Below are positions 32,712 to 40,688 of a stretch of 64,000 nucleotides of DNA, in pieces; positions within the stretch are counted from its first letter, which is position 1; every line of letters starts with the position of its first letter. The position numbers and the translations under genes are program-made. The stretch covers positions 2,542,001 through 2,606,000 of the forward strand of contig NZ_CP107918.1 in assembly GCF_036014195.1 (NCBI RefSeq), given 5' to 3'. The notes beneath the pieces are model-generated. The model had not been told where the DNA came from. It saw only the letters and a list, made by a program, of their open reading frames with translations, and did no database searches. Source of the DNA: Streptomyces sp. NBC_00442. Its GTDB lineage: Bacteria > Actinomycetota > Actinomycetes > Streptomycetales > Streptomycetaceae.

Positions 32712-33311
32712 TCACCCGGAGACGGGAACGGTCATGGTGGGGAAGGTGGGGAGTTGGAAGTCGACTTGCTGAGTGCCGTTCGGAGGGGCGGGGAACTGGG
32801 CGAAGAAGGGGATCGTCTGCCCAGCCTTCACTCCTACGATGCCCATCGTGCAGAGGCATTTCCCGCCCGTGTCCCTCAGCACGTAGTAACGCTTCTTGCC
32901 CACCTTGTCGATCAAAGTCGCTCCAGCCACCGAGTCACCGCTGGCCAACACATCCTTCTCGGTACCGACCCAACCGGACGTGTCGACGAAGTTCTCCGAG
33001 CCAGGATTCTTCAGTTGGCCGGACACGGTGACGAACCCGCCGGAGTCCCGCGCCACACTATTGATGGTGAGGACGATCCCACCCTGCCCCGTGGACTCCG
33101 CGATTTTTGTTGCCGGAGAGGGACCGGGCGACGCAGCGCCAGACTGTTGGCCACCTCCGGACGTAGTCTTGGACTGCGAACTGCCCTTCGTGGCACCGGA
33201 CTTGTCGCCCTTGCCGTCGCTGCCGCATCCACCGACAGCCAACGCCAGGGACACAGCCATCGCCGCCACTGCCGCCCCCCTACGGGCTCTCAACGTATGC
33301 CGAACGCTCAT
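32712..33311 (-). CDS. Lipoprotein of unknown function in the Tad locus
   Basis: A 199-residue lipoprotein. The signal (MSVRHTLRARRGAAVAAMAVSLALAVGGC) has a good lipobox VGGC with Cys29. A Gly/Ser/Lys linker of about 40 residues leads to a beta-rich domain resembling DUF4352-like immunoglobulin folds (GGIVLTINSVARDSGGFVTVSGQLKN). A CLC pair (GGKCLCTMG) is unusual in an extracellular domain. AGAGGA lies nine bases before the ATG. It is placed between the TadG-like protein and the OmpA-domain protein in one transcript, which suggests an envelope role in pilus assembly. Confidence 0.82.
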   Translation of the reverse strand: MSVRHTLRARRGAAVAAMAVSLALAVGGCGSDGKGDKSGATKGSSQSKTTSGGGQQSGAASPGPSPATKIAESTGQGGIVLTINSVARDSGGFVTVSGQLKNPGSENFVDTSGWVGTEKDVLASGDSVAGATLIDKVGKKRYYVLRDTGGKCLCTMGIVGVKAGQTIPFFAQFPAPPNGTQQVDFQLPTFPTMTVPVSG

Positions 33312-33341
33312 CGGTGCCAATCCTCTGCTTGTCACTTGCGG

Positions 33342-33977
33342 TCAGTCGACCAATTTCACGGTGAACAACTCTTCCGGAGCGGGCATGGGATCGGTGGGCA
33401 AGTCCTTGCCGCCACAGGTGATCGTGCCCGGAGACGGCGGCGTAGACGTGGGCGTGGGTGTCGGTGTCGGTGTCGGTGCCTGGCTGGAGCCGGCGACACC
33501 GCCGGGTGGCAGGCTGCACCGCAGCTCGACTACCGCCGTGGCGGCGGCAGTGCCATGATCCTGTTCAGTGCCGGGGATGACCGACTTGCCCACCGTGTAC
33601 TGGGTCTTGACGATTGCCTTGAAAGTGAACCGGCCGACACCGTCGGGGCGAGGATCCAACGTCTGCAGGTCGGCGTGGTTCTTCGCCGCAAAGTTCGCGG
33701 CTTCGGCGTGCGCGTCCGCGAGGACAACTCCGTCGTCAAAGATGGTCTCGAGACCGCCGGACGTCATGAGCGCAGCCAGAACCTTCGGCGCCACCTCCTC
33801 GCGAGCACGCTGCGCCGCCGCCAGTGCGGCCGAATCGGCCGCTCCCTGCGCGCCGTTACGGGTTGCCGAGGCCTGGCCGACCGCGAAGAAGGCGAACGCG
33901 AGAAAGAGCAGGCCCGCCACCATCACCACATAGATGGGGAAAGCCTGCCCTCGATCCTGACGAAGACCTGTGATCAG
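33342..33977 (-). CDS. TadG-like pilus-assembly protein with a probable CTG start
   Basis: A 211-residue protein whose N-terminus DRGQAFPIYVVMVAGLLFLAFAFF is the TadE/TadG-type transmembrane leader, followed by the family sequence GQASATRNGAQGAADSAALAAAQRAR. The C-terminal part is exported and has a Thr-Pro repeat (PTPTPTPTPTSTPPSP) before two Cys. No ATG, GTG or TTG lies in frame between the pilin gene and the conserved region. A CTG at 33977 overlaps the pilin TGA as CTGA, matching the ATGA couplings elsewhere in this operon, and gives MITGLRQDRGQAF. Other starts would run deep inside the pilin gene. Confidence 0.82.
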   Translation of the reverse strand: MITGLRQDRGQAFPIYVVMVAGLLFLAFAFFAVGQASATRNGAQGAADSAALAAAQRAREEVAPKVLAALMTSGGLETIFDDGVVLADAHAEAANFAAKNHADLQTLDPRPDGVGRFTFKAIVKTQYTVGKSVIPGTEQDHGTAAATAVVELRCSLPPGGVAGSSQAPTPTPTPTPTSTPPSPGTITCGGKDLPTDPMPAPEELFTVKLVD

Positions 33978-34228
33978 CCGCCAGCCTTGATCTTGTCGAT
34001 CTGCTCCTTGATCTTGTTGGTGATGGACGTCCCGATCCCCGTCGCCATAATCCCGCCAATAATCGCCACCACCACCAAAATGATCCCCAGATACTCGAAC
34101 GAAGTCTGCCCCCGGTCGCGCCCCGCCGTCGCGTACCGGCGTCGGATGCGGGCGATGGACGTGTCCCTCCAGCCGCTCACCCGCATCTGCGCAGCGACGG
34201 CGGTCTTCAGCAGCGTGTCCTGCGGCAT
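33974..34228 (-). CDS. Flp-type major pilin
   Basis: An 84-residue small prepilin. A basic leader (SIARIRRRYATAGRDRG) precedes QTSFEYLGIILVVVAIIGGIMATGIGTSI, which contains the conserved Glu five residues into the mature protein, then the hydrophobic assembly helix and a short charged tail. Cleavage would occur after the Gly in DRG-QTSFEY, as in other Flp/TadE prepilins. GGAG lies nine bases before the ATG. A prepilin peptidase must be encoded elsewhere. The gene lies downstream of the kinase/regulator pair and is translationally coupled to the TadG-like gene. Confidence 0.9.
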   Translation of the reverse strand: MPQDTLLKTAVAAQMRVSGWRDTSIARIRRRYATAGRDRGQTSFEYLGIILVVVAIIGGIMATGIGTSITNKIKEQIDKIKAGG

Positions 34229-34338
34229 TTCGCGGCTCTCCTCCGGTTGCGGCATCGCGTACGTCACCGGGAACGTAGGCCGGGGCCCCGGTCCGTGCCG
34301 AGGGCCCAGGGGCCCAAATGCGGGCCCAAACCGCGAGG

Positions 34339-35229
34339 TTACGCATCGCTCGCCCCCAGCCAGCGCGCGATCGCCTCGCCGCGGGTCGTCGCGTGCAGCT
34401 TGGCGAAGATGCGGTTGATGTGGTTCTTGACCGTCTTCTCGCTGATGAAGCACGTGGCCGCGATTTGCTGATTGCTCATGCCCGCAGCGATCAACTCCAT
34501 CACCTCGGCCTCCCGCGAACTCAGCCTGGAATCTTCCCTGTTGCGCATGGGCGCCGCCCGTCGTGCAGTTGAAGACTGTGCCACAACCGGTTGCAGTTGC
34601 GAAAGGGATTGTGCGGAAATGGTGGAGAGCGGATCCGGGCCGACAACCGGGGGCGGGTGCTCGCGTACGTGGGCCAGCAGGGCGTTCGCCGCCGTGGCGG
34701 TGAACGCGGCCCTCCCCTGGCTCATCCCCCTTACCGCCGCGACCAGTTCGTCCGCCGTGAACTCGCCGTGGACCAGGTATCCCCCGGCTCCCAGGCGGAG
34801 CGCCGCCCGCACGATCTCGCTCTCGCGGCTGTACGTCAGCATCATGACCGGAGCGAGGCGCACCAGGTGCGGGAGCGCGGTCATGCCGTCGACGCCCGGC
34901 ATGCGGACGTCCAGCAGGATCACGTCCGGGCGGTGGCGCACCGCGGCCTCGTACGCCTCGTTGCCGTCGGCGGCCTCTCCGGCCACCTCGATGTCGTGCC
35001 GGCCGTGCAACAGTGCCGCGAGGCCCGCCCGTACGACCGGGTTGTCGTCCGCGACGACGACGCGCAGCGGGTCGCGCGACGGTCGGAGCGGGTGCGGGGG
35101 CGAGGCCGGCTGCGGAGGCGGGCACGGGGGCGGGGTCACGTCCGGGATGGCGGCACCTCCTGTCCAGGGATGCGTCACGGCACCACTCGTGCAGGGATCC
35201 GTCGCGGCACCACTCGTCCAGGGATTCAT
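34339..35229 (-). CDS. NarL/LuxR response regulator embedded in the Tad operon
   Basis: A 296-residue regulator. The receiver (about 53-170) has the acidic pair VVVADD and phospho-Asp in VILLDVRMPGVDG. A linker of about 55 residues precedes a LuxR helix-turn-helix (LSSREAEVMELIAAGMSNQQ and ISEKTVKNHINRIFAKLHA). The first 30 residues come from a 27-base tandem repeat and look dispensable. The ATG overlaps the kinase stop (ATGA). It is the partner of the kinase at 35226 and probably controls pilus gene expression, a role inferred from location. Confidence 0.93.
   Translation of the reverse strand: MNPWTSGAATDPCTSGAVTHPWTGGAAIPDVTPPPCPPPQPASPPHPLRPSRDPLRVVVADDNPVVRAGLAALLHGRHDIEVAGEAADGNEAYEAAVRHRPDVILLDVRMPGVDGMTALPHLVRLAPVMMLTYSRESEIVRAALRLGAGGYLVHGEFTADELVAAVRGMSQGRAAFTATAANALLAHVREHPPPVVGPDPLSTISAQSLSQLQPVVAQSSTARRAAPMRNREDSRLSSREAEVMELIAAGMSNQQIAATCFISEKTVKNHINRIFAKLHATTRGEAIARWLGASDA
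35158..35229 (-). repeat. 27-bp in-frame tandem repeat at the regulator N-terminus
   Basis: Nearly three copies of a 27-base unit (plus-strand core CAGGGATGCGTCACGGCACC) encode nine-residue repeats of the form PWTSGAATD, PCTSGAVTH, PWTGGAAIP at the very start of the response regulator. Copy number changes would keep the frame. Confidence 0.85.
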
Positions 35230-36530
35230 GGCATCGCCCCGCTCGACTCATGCCTCCCGGCCAGCGGGAGTTCGACCCGTACCTCCGTGCCCGACGGCGC
35301 CGTCCCCCGGCCGATCCTGATGCGCGCGCCCATCGACGCGGCCCGCTCCACCATGCCCACCATGCCGAAGTGGCCCGTACGTTTCAGGGCGTCCAGGGTG
35401 GTGCCGGGCGGCAGGCCGCGGCCGTCGTCCTGGACGCTGAGGCGGAACACGGCCCCTTCGACTCCCGCGGTCACCTCCAGGCGGGCGGCCGGCCCGGCGT
35501 GCCGGTGGGCGTTGTCCAACGCCTCGCTCGCGATCGTCAGGAGCTGGCGAGCCGCCCCGGCCGGGAGCGTCACGTCCGACGTATCCCCCAGTGCCGTCCA
35601 CCGCGCGGGTCTGCCCGTGCGCACGGTGACGTCCTGCACCAGGGTGGCCAGTTCGGGCATGACCGCCACCTCCCCCCTGGTGCGCCGCAGGTCACCCAGC
35701 AGGTCCCGGGACTCCGCGGCCGCCCGGCGCGCGGCCCGTGCCACGAGCTCGGCCTGGTGGCGTACGGCGGGCGGGTCCATGTCGTCGGCGGAGGCGGCCA
35801 GGCCGTCCGCGGCGAGGGCCAGCCCGTGCAGGGTCTTCGCCACCGAGTCGTGCATGTCCCGGGCCAGGCGGGCCCGCTCCTCCTCCACCGCGTCGTGCAC
35901 GGCCAGGCGCGCCCGGGTCTCGGTGAGGGCCTGGCTCGCGGCGCCGAACCGGAACAGGAGGTTGCGGATCGTCACGCCGATCGCGCCGACGATCACGCAG
36001 AAGCCGGGGAGCAACAGGGCGGAGGTGTCGTCCAGTTGGTGGCGGGGGCCGGTCGCGTACACCAGGGTCAGGATGGCGACCTGGAGACCCGCGAAGAGGC
36101 CGGCGCCGCGCCAGCCGTAGACCAGGCCCGCGAGCAGCGGGGTGCAGATGGTGACGTAGCCGAGCGGGGACTCCGGGGTCGCCGTGATCAGGAGCAGCGC
36201 CCCGAACACCGCGTCCACGGCGAGCAGCCACGGGTGGTTGAGCAGCAGTGGCCCGAAGCGCTCCCAGTCCCGGAACAGGACGTACGAGCCCATGAAGGTG
36301 ACCAGGACCGCCGCCCCCACCAGTACACCGGGCGCCCCTTTCGCGGCGCCGGCGAGCGCGAAGGGGGCGCCTATGGCGATCATCGCCAGGCGGAAGCCGA
36401 ACACCTGGCGACACATCGCCTGGAGCGCGTTGATCTGGAGGGCGAGGGTGGGGGCCGGCACTGGCGGCACCGCCCCGCGCAGACCGGGCATGGTCAACCC
36501 CCTGGAATGTACGGCTAATTGGAGGGTCAT
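35226..36530 (-). CDS. NarL-type sensor histidine kinase embedded in the Tad operon
   Basis: A 434-residue membrane kinase. About six transmembrane helices fill residues 45-185 with very short loops. The HisKA_3 box is EERARLARDMHDSVAKTLHG near residue 218, with His as phosphoacceptor; the HATPase part has NAHRHAGPA (N-box) and HFGMVGMVERA. The C-terminus is normal. ATGA overlaps link it to tadC upstream and to the response regulator downstream, so it is made with the pilus machinery and is not an independent unit. The signal sensed is unknown; membrane-embedded sensing is likely. Confidence 0.93.
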   Translation of the reverse strand: MTLQLAVHSRGLTMPGLRGAVPPVPAPTLALQINALQAMCRQVFGFRLAMIAIGAPFALAGAAKGAPGVLVGAAVLVTFMGSYVLFRDWERFGPLLLNHPWLLAVDAVFGALLLITATPESPLGYVTICTPLLAGLVYGWRGAGLFAGLQVAILTLVYATGPRHQLDDTSALLLPGFCVIVGAIGVTIRNLLFRFGAASQALTETRARLAVHDAVEEERARLARDMHDSVAKTLHGLALAADGLAASADDMDPPAVRHQAELVARAARRAAAESRDLLGDLRRTRGEVAVMPELATLVQDVTVRTGRPARWTALGDTSDVTLPAGAARQLLTIASEALDNAHRHAGPAARLEVTAGVEGAVFRLSVQDDGRGLPPGTTLDALKRTGHFGMVGMVERAASMGARIRIGRGTAPSGTEVRVELPLAGRHESSGAMP

Positions 36531-37420
36531 TTCGGGCCTCCCAGGAAGCCGCCGAAGTCCAGGTTCGCGCCGTACACGAAGCCGACGCTGAGCAGGATCA
36601 GGGTGCCCGGCAGGAGGAAGGTCGTCACGGCGAAGGTCGCCTTGGGGACGGCGCGGGCCGCCTTGCGGCGGGCGTTCTGCGCGTCGGTGCGCCGCATGTC
36701 GGCGGCGATCGCTATCAGCGTCTCGACGATGGGCGCGCCCAGCTCCTCGCCCTGCTGGAGGGCGGTCACGAACATCGCGACCTGCTCGGAGTCGTTGCGT
36801 TTGCGCAGCTCCTCGAAGGCCTGGCGGCGGCTGACGCCCATGTCCATCTGGCGCAGCGTGATGCGCAGTTCGTCGGCCCAGGGCCCCTCGTACTTGTCGG
36901 CGACCCGGTCCAGGGCCTGGCGGAAGCCCAGGCCCGCGCTGACCACGACGGCGAGGACGTCGAGGAAGTCGGGCAGGGTGCGTTCGATGTGGTCGCGGCG
37001 CACCCGGACCGCCGACCAGATGCCGGCCTCCACCCAGAACAGGGCGAACGCCACCATCACCAGAGCGATGATCCAGTGCCCTTCGAGCAGCATGATCAGC
37101 GCCGCCGTCGCACCGAGCAGGCCGTACACGGCACGGCGGGCCGCGTACCGGTCGACGGTGAGGCCCCCGGGGTTGCCCGCGAGGTCGATCTGGCGGCGTT
37201 TCCTGCCGACCCGCTCGGGGCCCATCATCCGCAGCACGGCGGGCGCCCAGCGCATGCCGAGCCGGTCGACGGCCGACCCGACGGCCGTGGTGCGCGTGGC
37301 GCCGACCTCAAGGGCCACCGAGAGGTCGCTCGGGAGCTTCACCTCGGCCCGGTACATGCGGATGCCGAGGAACATCCCGTACACGCTCAGGCCCGTCAGG
37401 GCCGCGAAGAGCAGTCCCAT
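36527..37420 (-). CDS. tadC: TadC-like inner membrane platform protein
   Basis: A 297-residue type II secretion F-domain protein. An N-terminal helix (LLFAALTGLSVYGMFLGI), a pair of helices at about 98-135, the F domain LPDFLDVLAVVVSAGLGFRQALDRV with YEGPWADELRITLRQMDMG and a C-terminal helix (LLPGTLILLSVGFVYG) fit the family. It pairs with TadB as the membrane platform driven by the TadA ATPase. Its stop overlaps the kinase ATG. A 110-base gap containing two tandem repeat tracts separates it from tadB. Confidence 0.92.
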   Translation of the reverse strand: MGLLFAALTGLSVYGMFLGIRMYRAEVKLPSDLSVALEVGATRTTAVGSAVDRLGMRWAPAVLRMMGPERVGRKRRQIDLAGNPGGLTVDRYAARRAVYGLLGATAALIMLLEGHWIIALVMVAFALFWVEAGIWSAVRVRRDHIERTLPDFLDVLAVVVSAGLGFRQALDRVADKYEGPWADELRITLRQMDMGVSRRQAFEELRKRNDSEQVAMFVTALQQGEELGAPIVETLIAIAADMRRTDAQNARRKAARAVPKATFAVTTFLLPGTLILLSVGFVYGANLDFGGFLGGPK

Positions 37421-37442
37421 GTGTCGCTCACTCCCCTCTCTC

Positions 37443-37546
37443 GTGCCGGTGGATTCTCATGTGGCGGTGGATTCTCACGTGCCGGTGGTTCCGGCTCGTA
37501 CGTCGATGCGGGTCGTACATCGATGCGGGTCATACGTCGATACGGG
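37443..37546. repeat. Two adjacent tandem repeats at the tadB-tadC junction
   Basis: Tract 1: an 18-base unit GTGCCGGTGGATTCTCAT at 37443, 37461 and (partial) 37479. Tract 2: a 17-base unit TCGTACGTCGATGCGGG at 37496, 37513 and 37530. The last unit covers the tadB stop codon. The two units are unrelated. Confidence 0.9.
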
Positions 37547-38465
37547 ACAGGCGGCGGACCACGAAGAATCCGAGGGCGTACAGGGCGATCGAGACCAGCA
37601 CCGCCACCTGGCCGATGAAGGCGCCCGTCATGCGGTCGAGCGCGCCCGGCATCACCGCGTTCAGCATGAGCAGCGCGGCCATGCCGAAGCCGGGCACGGC
37701 GTATGCGGTGACCGTCACCTGGGCCAGGGTCGTGCGCACCTCGCGCCGGGTCTCCTTGCGCTCCTCCAGGGTGGTGGTGAGGTTGCGCAGGCTGCTGACG
37801 ACGGTGCCGCCGGCGCGGTTGGCGAGCACCAACGTCGTGACGAGGACGACGAGTTCGCGCGACGGCAGGCGCTCGGCGATCTCACCCAGGGCGTCCTCGA
37901 GGGACTCGCCGACGGCGAGCCGGTCGGTGACCCGTCCCAGCTCCTCGCCGGCCGGCGCCTCCATCTCCTCGGCCGCCATCGCGATGGCGGTACGCAGCGC
38001 GAGGCCGGCCTGGGTGGCGTTGGCGAGGATGCGGGAGAGTTCGGGCAGCTGGTTGATGAAGCGCTCGATGCGTTTCTGGCGCTGCCAGTTGAGGAAGGAG
38101 TTGGCCCCCCACAGCCCCGCGAGGCCCGCGAGGGGGCCGAAGAACGAGGCGAGGACCGACGCGGCGATCAGCCACAGGGCGGCCACCCCGGCCAGCATGT
38201 AGACGAAGAACTCGCCGGGCGTGAGATCGAGGCCGGTCGCGGCCAGCTTTCCTTCGATGCGGCGGCCCAGCTTCGTGCCGCGCAGCCTGCGGTCCACGCC
38301 CCCGAACGGCCGGTGCCGCCCGCTCCCGGCCGGGGCGCCGGGGTTGCTGAGCCGGTCGATGAGGGCTTCGCGCTGGGCGCGGCCCGCGCCGTAGGAGCGC
38401 AGCCCCAGGACCGCCAGCACCCCGGCGAGCAGGGTGACGCCGAGCGTGAGGAAGGAGAGGTTCAT
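37530..38465 (-). CDS. tadB: TadB-like inner membrane platform protein
   Basis: A 311-residue type II secretion F-domain protein with the same plan as TadC: an N-terminal helix (LSFLTLGVTLLAGVLAVLGL), a helix pair at about 90-130, the F domain with FINQLPELSRILANATQAGLAL and ASVGESL-like VGESLEDALGEIAERLPSRE, and C-terminal helices (IGQVAVLVSIALYALGFFVV). It joins TadC in the platform. The ATG follows GGAACGCGCAG. Its end is overlaid by a 17-base tandem repeat that extends into the intergenic gap. Confidence 0.92.
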   Translation of the reverse strand: MNLSFLTLGVTLLAGVLAVLGLRSYGAGRAQREALIDRLSNPGAPAGSGRHRPFGGVDRRLRGTKLGRRIEGKLAATGLDLTPGEFFVYMLAGVAALWLIAASVLASFFGPLAGLAGLWGANSFLNWQRQKRIERFINQLPELSRILANATQAGLALRTAIAMAAEEMEAPAGEELGRVTDRLAVGESLEDALGEIAERLPSRELVVLVTTLVLANRAGGTVVSSLRNLTTTLEERKETRREVRTTLAQVTVTAYAVPGFGMAALLMLNAVMPGALDRMTGAFIGQVAVLVSIALYALGFFVVRRLSRIDV

Positions 38466-38479
38466 CTGCGCGTTCCCTG

Positions 38480-39817
38480 TCAGTTGGCGTGGCGGACGGC
38501 CAGTTGTTCCGCGCTCGACGCGACCCCGTACGCCTGCGGGACGGGCTGGCCCGCGAGGTAGAGGCGGTCGGCGACACGGCGGGGCAGCGGGTAGTAGTGG
38601 AAGCGGCCGTGGATGAGGCCGTCGGCGGCCATGGGCTGGGCGTCGAAGCGGCAGACGGTGGTGATGCGGTACGGGTCGCGGCCGTGCGATTCGAGGATGG
38701 CGATCTCGGTGATCTTGCGGGCGCCGTCCGCGTGCCGGGTGAGCTGGACGATGACGTCGACGGCCGAGTTGATCTGGTCGTGCAGCGCCTCGAAGGGGAC
38801 CTCCACCTCGGACATGGACGCGAGCGTCTGGAGCCGCATCAGGGCGTCTTCCGCGCTGTTGGCGTGGACGGTGGCCAGCGAGCCGTCGTGACCGGTGGAC
38901 ATCGCCTGGAGCATGTCGAGCGACTCGCCGCCACGGACCTCGCCGACCACGATGCGGTCGGGGCGCATGCGCAGCGAGTTGCGTACGAGGTCGCGGATGG
39001 AGATGTGGCCCTTGCCCTCGACGTTCGGGGGCCGCGACTCCAGGCGGATGACGTGGGCCTGCTGGAGCTGGAGTTCGGCGGAGTCCTCGATGGTGATGAT
39101 GCGTTCGTGCGGCGGGATCAGGCCGGACAGGGCGTTGAGCAGGGTGGTCTTGCCGGTGCCGGTGGCGCCCGACACGATGATGTTGAACCGGGCCTGCACG
39201 AGCCCGGCGAGCAGCAGCAGCATGTGCTCGTCGAGGGAACCGAAGGTGATCATCTCCTGGAGGGTGAACGACCGGGGGAAGCGGCGGATGGTGAGCGTCG
39301 CGCCGGTCAGGGACAGCGGCGGGATGATCACGTTGACGCGCTCGCCGGACGGGAGGCGGGCGTCCACCATCGGGTTCGACTCGTCCACGCGCCGGTTGAC
39401 CGTCGACACGATCCGTTCGATCGTCTGCATCAGCTGCTCGTGCGAGGCGAACCGCAGCGGCAGCTGCTCCACCCGGCCGCCCCGCTCGACGAAGATCTGG
39501 TCGGGACCGTTGACCATGATCTCGGTGATGGAGGCGTCCTCCAGGAGCGGTTCGAGGATGCCGAGTCCGAGCGCCTCGTCGACGACCCGGCGGATCAGCT
39601 GGGCGCGTTCGGCGGTGGACAGGACCGGGCCCTCGCGGCTGATGATGTGCCCGAGCACCCGCTCCAGGCGCGCCCGGCGCTCGGCGGCGGCGAGCGAGGA
39701 CATCTCCGCGAGGTCGATCTCCTCAAGGAGCTTGGCCCGGTAGGAGGCGACCAGGTGGCCGTCCTCGCGGCTGGGGCCGCTCTCCTCGGGAGCGGCGATC
39801 CGTGCCCGCAGACTCAT
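38480..39817 (-). CDS. tadA: TadA/CpaF secretion ATPase
   Basis: A 445-residue hexameric ATPase that powers pilin polymerisation. An N-terminal domain (VVDEALGLGILEPLLEDASITEIMVNG) precedes the motor: Walker A GATGTGKTTLLN at about 219-230, Asp box IEDSAEL, Walker B region MRPDRIVVGEVRGGE and His box STGHDGSLATVHANS. GGAG lies seven bases before the ATG. A 14-base gap separates it from tadB downstream, and the upstream junction carries GTCGG-rich repeats. Confidence 0.95.
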   Translation of the reverse strand: MSLRARIAAPEESGPSREDGHLVASYRAKLLEEIDLAEMSSLAAAERRARLERVLGHIISREGPVLSTAERAQLIRRVVDEALGLGILEPLLEDASITEIMVNGPDQIFVERGGRVEQLPLRFASHEQLMQTIERIVSTVNRRVDESNPMVDARLPSGERVNVIIPPLSLTGATLTIRRFPRSFTLQEMITFGSLDEHMLLLLAGLVQARFNIIVSGATGTGKTTLLNALSGLIPPHERIITIEDSAELQLQQAHVIRLESRPPNVEGKGHISIRDLVRNSLRMRPDRIVVGEVRGGESLDMLQAMSTGHDGSLATVHANSAEDALMRLQTLASMSEVEVPFEALHDQINSAVDVIVQLTRHADGARKITEIAILESHGRDPYRITTVCRFDAQPMAADGLIHGRFHYYPLPRRVADRLYLAGQPVPQAYGVASSAEQLAVRHAN

Positions 39818-39840
39818 GTCTCGTCTCCAGTCCAGTCGTC

Positions 39841-39908
39841 TCGGGTCGGGTCAGGCGGTCGGGTCGGGTCGGTCAGGTCGGGTCGGGCGGTCGGGTCGGT
39901 CAGTTCGG
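39841..39908. repeat. TCGGG-rich tandem repeat between tadA and the TadE-like gene
   Basis: A 68-base stretch of TCGGGTCGGG units interrupted by TCAGG and GCGG covers almost the whole gap between tadA and the upstream gene and reaches its stop codon at 39900. This is a third repeat type in the same operon. Confidence 0.85.
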
Positions 39909-40301
39909 GTGCTGGAGCTTCGGCATGGTGGAGGTGCGGGTGGTGGTGCCGAAGTCGCCGATGCCGGGGATGACGCTGGGAATCGTGATGGTGACGGTCC
40001 AGGCCACCGCGTCACCGCCCCCGCCGGCGGAGGCGACGTCGGGCTTGAGCCAGCCGCTCACCGCGGCCCTGCCGGCGGCCGCCGGGTCCGGCGCCGGTTC
40101 GCCCGGCCGCGGCTGGTCCAGGCTCGCCGCGCGCGCCGCCGCCCGTGCCCCCGTGCCCGCCTGGTTCGCCGCGTACGCGGCGATCCCGAGCTGGATGGCG
40201 GCGAGGCCCACGAGGAGCAGGATCGCGACGAAACCGATGTATTCCAGGGCCACTTGACCCCGGTCGTCCCGGTCGCGCCCTCGGTGCGTACGGATGCGCA
40301 C
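39900..40301 (-). CDS. TadE-like minor pilin 1
   Basis: A 133-residue prepilin-like protein. The leader DRDDRGQVALEYIGFVAILLLVGLAAIQLG has the basic start, a Gly before the mature Gln, Glu at +5 and a hydrophobic helix, followed by an AYAANQAGTGARAAARAAS helix and an exported domain. GTG start at 40301, three bases after the upstream stop. It probably caps or initiates the Flp pilus together with its neighbour. Confidence 0.88.
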   Translation of the reverse strand: MRIRTHRGRDRDDRGQVALEYIGFVAILLLVGLAAIQLGIAAYAANQAGTGARAAARAASLDQPRPGEPAPDPAAAGRAAVSGWLKPDVASAGGGGDAVAWTVTITIPSVIPGIGDFGTTTRTSTMPKLQHPN

Positions 40302-40304
40302 GGC

Positions 40305-40688
40305 TCAGCGCTCCTTCACGTGGGCGGCGCTGCCCTCGACGGGGAAGCCGTTGAGGACGCCCGGGATCAGGAGGGGAACCTTGAGGGTGACGGTGACCCG
40401 GTACATCCCGCCGTCACCGCCGCCGGGGCAGGCGGGGTCGCCGTCGAAGGACGACGGCAGCTCGTGCAGCGCCGCCGTGCGGCACGCGGCCCCCGCGTCG
40501 CCCTCCGCCGCCGCCCCCGCCCGCGCTCCCTCGTCCGCCGCGTTGCCCGCGAGGACGAAGGCGTAACCGACCAGGGCGCACTGCCACAGCGCGACGAGCA
40601 GGAGCAGGATCAGCGGGACCACGCCGATGAACTCGATCACGGTCTGCCCCCGGTCCCGCTCGCCCGCGGGAATCCGCACCCGGTTCAT
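40305..40688 (-). CDS. TadE-like minor pilin 2
   Basis: A 127-residue TadE protein with leader ERDRGQTVIEFIGVVPLILLLLVALWQCALVGYAF, in which Glu follows the cleavage region as in prepilins, then NAADEGARAGAAAEGDAG. The exported part has two Cys (AACRTAAL and DPACPGG). Its ATG overlaps the TGA of tadZ (TGATG). It differs from minor pilin 1 in sequence, so two distinct minor pilins are made. Confidence 0.88.
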   Translation of the reverse strand: MNRVRIPAGERDRGQTVIEFIGVVPLILLLLVALWQCALVGYAFVLAGNAADEGARAGAAAEGDAGAACRTAALHELPSSFDGDPACPGGGDGGMYRVTVTLKVPLLIPGVLNGFPVEGSAAHVKER

